From NCBI GenBank assembly GCA_900768035.1, contig CAAGBH010000067.1, positions 1 through 6,708 on the forward strand: a stretch of 6,708 nucleotides of DNA, given 5' to 3'. Source of the stretch: Clostridia bacterium (GTDB taxonomy: Bacteria > Bacillota > Clostridia > Oscillospirales > Acutalibacteraceae). A program made the position numbers and the translations under genes. The notes under the pieces are model-generated. The model did no database searches and was not told the DNA's origin. It was given only the letters and a program-made list of their open reading frames with translations. Every line of letters starts with the position of its first letter. The first letter of the stretch is position 1. Positions 5,333 to 6,708 of this stretch are shown here, in pieces.

Positions 5333-5482
5333 ATGAGAGTTAAAATCACACTTGCTTGCACAGAGTGCAAACAACGCAATTACAACACAATGAAAAACAA
5401 GAAGAACGACCCTGATAGACTTGAAATGAACAAGTACTGTAGGTTCTGTAAGAAGCACACCCTACACAAGGAAACAAAGTAG
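5333..5482 (+). CDS. rpmG: 50S ribosomal protein L33 (zinc-ribbon form)
   Basis: A 49-residue bacterial L33, a small protein of the large ribosomal subunit near the E site. It begins MRVKITLACTECKQRNY, with two CxxC pairs (Cys9/Cys12 and Cys36/Cys39), so it is the zinc-binding (C+) form; some bacteria also carry a zinc-free paralog used under zinc limitation, which is not seen here. The motif NYNTMKNKKNDPDRLEMNKY (16-35) is characteristic. It has a strong ribosome binding site, GGAGGTG (5321-5327), 5 nt before ATG. The TAG stop overlaps the AGGGGG site of secE, with an 11-nt gap between the genes, so the two are probably co-translated. The rpmG-secE-nusG order is the standard one. Confidence 0.97.
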   Translation: MRVKITLACTECKQRNYNTMKNKKNDPDRLEMNKYCRFCKKHTLHKETK

Positions 5483-5493
5483 GGGGTAAGCGA

Positions 5494-6183
5494 ATGAAAG
5501 TAGTTAACAGAATTTGTCAAATTTTGGCGATTGTTTTCGGCGTTGCCTCGCTTGTTCTTTTCTTCGTGCCTTTTGCAAAAATCACAGCCGGCGAAAATGT
5601 GGCAACTTTAGTTGCAGCACAACTTGGTTTCGGCGCAAAGGTGGATGTTGCGGGTACAAGTTATGACATGGCAAGGTCAATGCACATTCTCTTCACTTTT
5701 TGGGTTACTGCTATTGCTGCTGTAACAAGTATTTTCGGCTTCAAGTCAAAATCACTTCGTTACACAACACCTGTTCTTGCTTTGATTTCAGCAATCTATA
5801 TGCTGGTTGTCACTTTAAGCAAAGACGGCAGATTCATTGATGCTCGTCCGTTCACTAACATTACAAGCGTTGAACATACAGTTTTCGTGCTTGTATTAAC
5901 AATAGCATTATTTGTTTTCGCAGCATTTGCTATTGCTTATTTGTTTATTGACGACTATCTTGAAGTAAAGGCTTCAAAAGGCGATAAGAAAACAATCTGG
6001 CAACGAGTTTGTCTTTTCTTCCGTGATAATAAGAGCGAAGTTAAGAAAATCGTTTGGCCGACATTCCGTGATGTTGTTAAGAATACTGTGATAGTTCTTA
6101 TTATGTGTTTAATAATTGGCGTATTGATTTGGTTGATTGACTTTGGTCTTGGCCAGTTGTTAGAACTTATCTTGGGCGCATAA
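5494..6183 (+). CDS. secE: SecE preprotein translocase subunit with four-helix N-terminal extension
   Basis: A 229-residue protein whose last 60 or so residues are a normal SecE, the small essential subunit that clamps SecY in the protein-conducting channel: an amphipathic helix from about 168 (WQRVCLFFRD), the conserved SEVKKIVWPT (181-190), and one membrane helix (about 196-218). Typical Gram-positive SecE has 60-80 residues. The added 160 residues carry four hydrophobic segments (about 8-28, 64-84, 90-109, 128-152), an outside loop of about 35 residues (30-63), and lysine/arginine-rich inside loops (83-89, 158-166). An even number of added helices keeps the SecE core in its normal orientation. 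The start is ATG at 5494 with AGGGGG (5481-5486) 7 nt upstream. No methionine codon lies between residues 103 and 204, so a separate short SecE from an internal ATG is not available. I do not recognise the added domain. Codon use looks like that of the neighbours. nusG follows 15 nt later. Confidence 0.93.
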   Translation: MKVVNRICQILAIVFGVASLVLFFVPFAKITAGENVATLVAAQLGFGAKVDVAGTSYDMARSMHILFTFWVTAIAAVTSIFGFKSKSLRYTTPVLALISAIYMLVVTLSKDGRFIDARPFTNITSVEHTVFVLVLTIALFVFAAFAIAYLFIDDYLEVKASKGDKKTIWQRVCLFFRDNKSEVKKIVWPTFRDVVKNTVIVLIMCLIIGVLIWLIDFGLGQLLELILGA

Positions 6184-6198
6184 GCGCGGAGGTAACGT

Positions 6199-6680
6199 AT
6201 GTCTGAAACAAGAGAAGCAAAATGGTATGTTGTCCATACTTATTCAGGATATGAAAATAAAGTAGCAACCGACTTGGCAACAATGGTTGAAAGCCGTGGT
6301 ATGCAGGATTTGATTCACGATATCAAAATCCCGACTGAGATTGTTACTGAAATCAAGGAAGATAAAAAGCGTGAAGTTGAGCGCAAAATTTTCCCCGGTT
6401 ATGTTCTGATTAAAATGATTGTTACTGATGACAGTTGGTATGTTGTAAGAAATATACGTGGCTGTACAGGTTTCGTAGGTCCTGCTTCAAAGCCCGTTCC
6501 TTTAACAGATGCAGAAGTGGCTGCTCTCGGCGTAGAAAAGCACAGCGTTGAAGTGGGTTACAGGGAAGGCGATAATGTTAAAATTATCAGCGGTCCTTTG
6601 GAAGGATACTCAGGTACTGTTAAAACGGTTGATACCGCAAACAATAACGTATGTGTTGTCCTTTCTATGTTTGGAAGAGA
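6199..6680 (+). CDS. nusG: Transcription termination/antitermination factor NusG, 3' end missing
   Basis: NusG binds RNA polymerase, modulates pausing and termination, and can link transcription to ribosomes. The genuine sequence gives about 161 residues: an NGN domain (about 8-103) with WYVVHTYSGYENKV (9-22), FPGYVLIKM (65-73), WYVVRNIRGCTGFVG (80-94), and a KOW domain (about 119-150) with GDNVKIISGPLEGYSG (124-139). The real sequence ends at SMFGRE, where homologs continue for about a dozen residues (usually beginning TPVEL). The frame stays open into the adapter sequence and would add nine false residues, DRKSTRLNS. Glu161 uses the first adapter base, which may or may not match the genome. 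The start is ATG at 6199 with GGAGGT (6188-6193) 5 nt upstream. Confidence 0.96.
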
Positions 6681-6708
6681 AGATCGGAAGAGCACACGTC
6701 TGAACTCC
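6681..6708 (+). other. Illumina TruSeq adapter sequence (artefact)
   Basis: The last 28 bases begin AGATCGGAAGAGCACACG and end TGAACTCC. They match, without mismatch, the first 28 bases of the standard TruSeq read-1 adapter as I know it. They replace the conserved 3' end of nusG. This is library DNA left on a contig end, not genome sequence. Confidence 0.98.

Noticed and set aside
833..5458. Minus-strand open frames opposite yidC, murA, walJ, rlmH and the rpmG region
   Set aside because: Each lies opposite a well-supported + strand gene or leader, lacks ribosome binding sites and shows no recognisable protein family.

Overview
The window is about 6.7 kb with all genes on the + strand. It is AT-rich, and Shine-Dalgarno sites are strong for most genes. 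The gene content and order fit a low-GC Gram-positive of the class Clostridia; an Oscillospiraceae/Ruminococcaceae-like gut bacterium is my best guess, inferred from protein style and synteny only. The window looks like the end of an assembled contig: the last 28 bases match the Illumina TruSeq adapter, not bacterial DNA.

Layout. (1) Positions 2-2318 are the conserved origin-proximal cluster rnpA (3' part) - yidD - yidC - jag, covering RNase P protein, membrane-protein insertion and a KH/R3H RNA-binding protein. A strong GNRA-loop terminator closes it. (2) A near-perfect sigma-A promoter (TTGACA-18-TATAAT) with two dyads in and just after it drives murA, the first committed step of peptidoglycan synthesis. 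A hairpin terminator follows murA. (3) walJ/yycJ (metallo-beta-lactamase-fold nuclease) and rlmH (23S rRNA methyltransferase) overlap by 4 nt. (4) A strong extended -10 promoter starts a transcript with a leader of about 185 nt that can form several hairpins. It leads into rpmG (L33) - secE - nusG, the usual ribosome/Sec/transcription-factor operon, cut off in nusG by the adapter.

Functionally this is housekeeping DNA: RNA processing, ribosome and rRNA maturation, Sec/YidC membrane insertion, cell wall synthesis and transcription elongation. I see no mobile element, CRISPR array, tRNA or defence system. The main departures from the expected are: a SecE of 229 residues carrying a four-helix membrane domain of about 160 residues ahead of a normal SecE core; a structured rpmG leader that could mask its own ribosome binding site; a YidC in which the usual groove arginine of helix 1 appears to be asparagine, with an arginine in helix 2; a PerR-box-like palindrome in the murA leader; and the adapter tail, which adds nine false residues to NusG.
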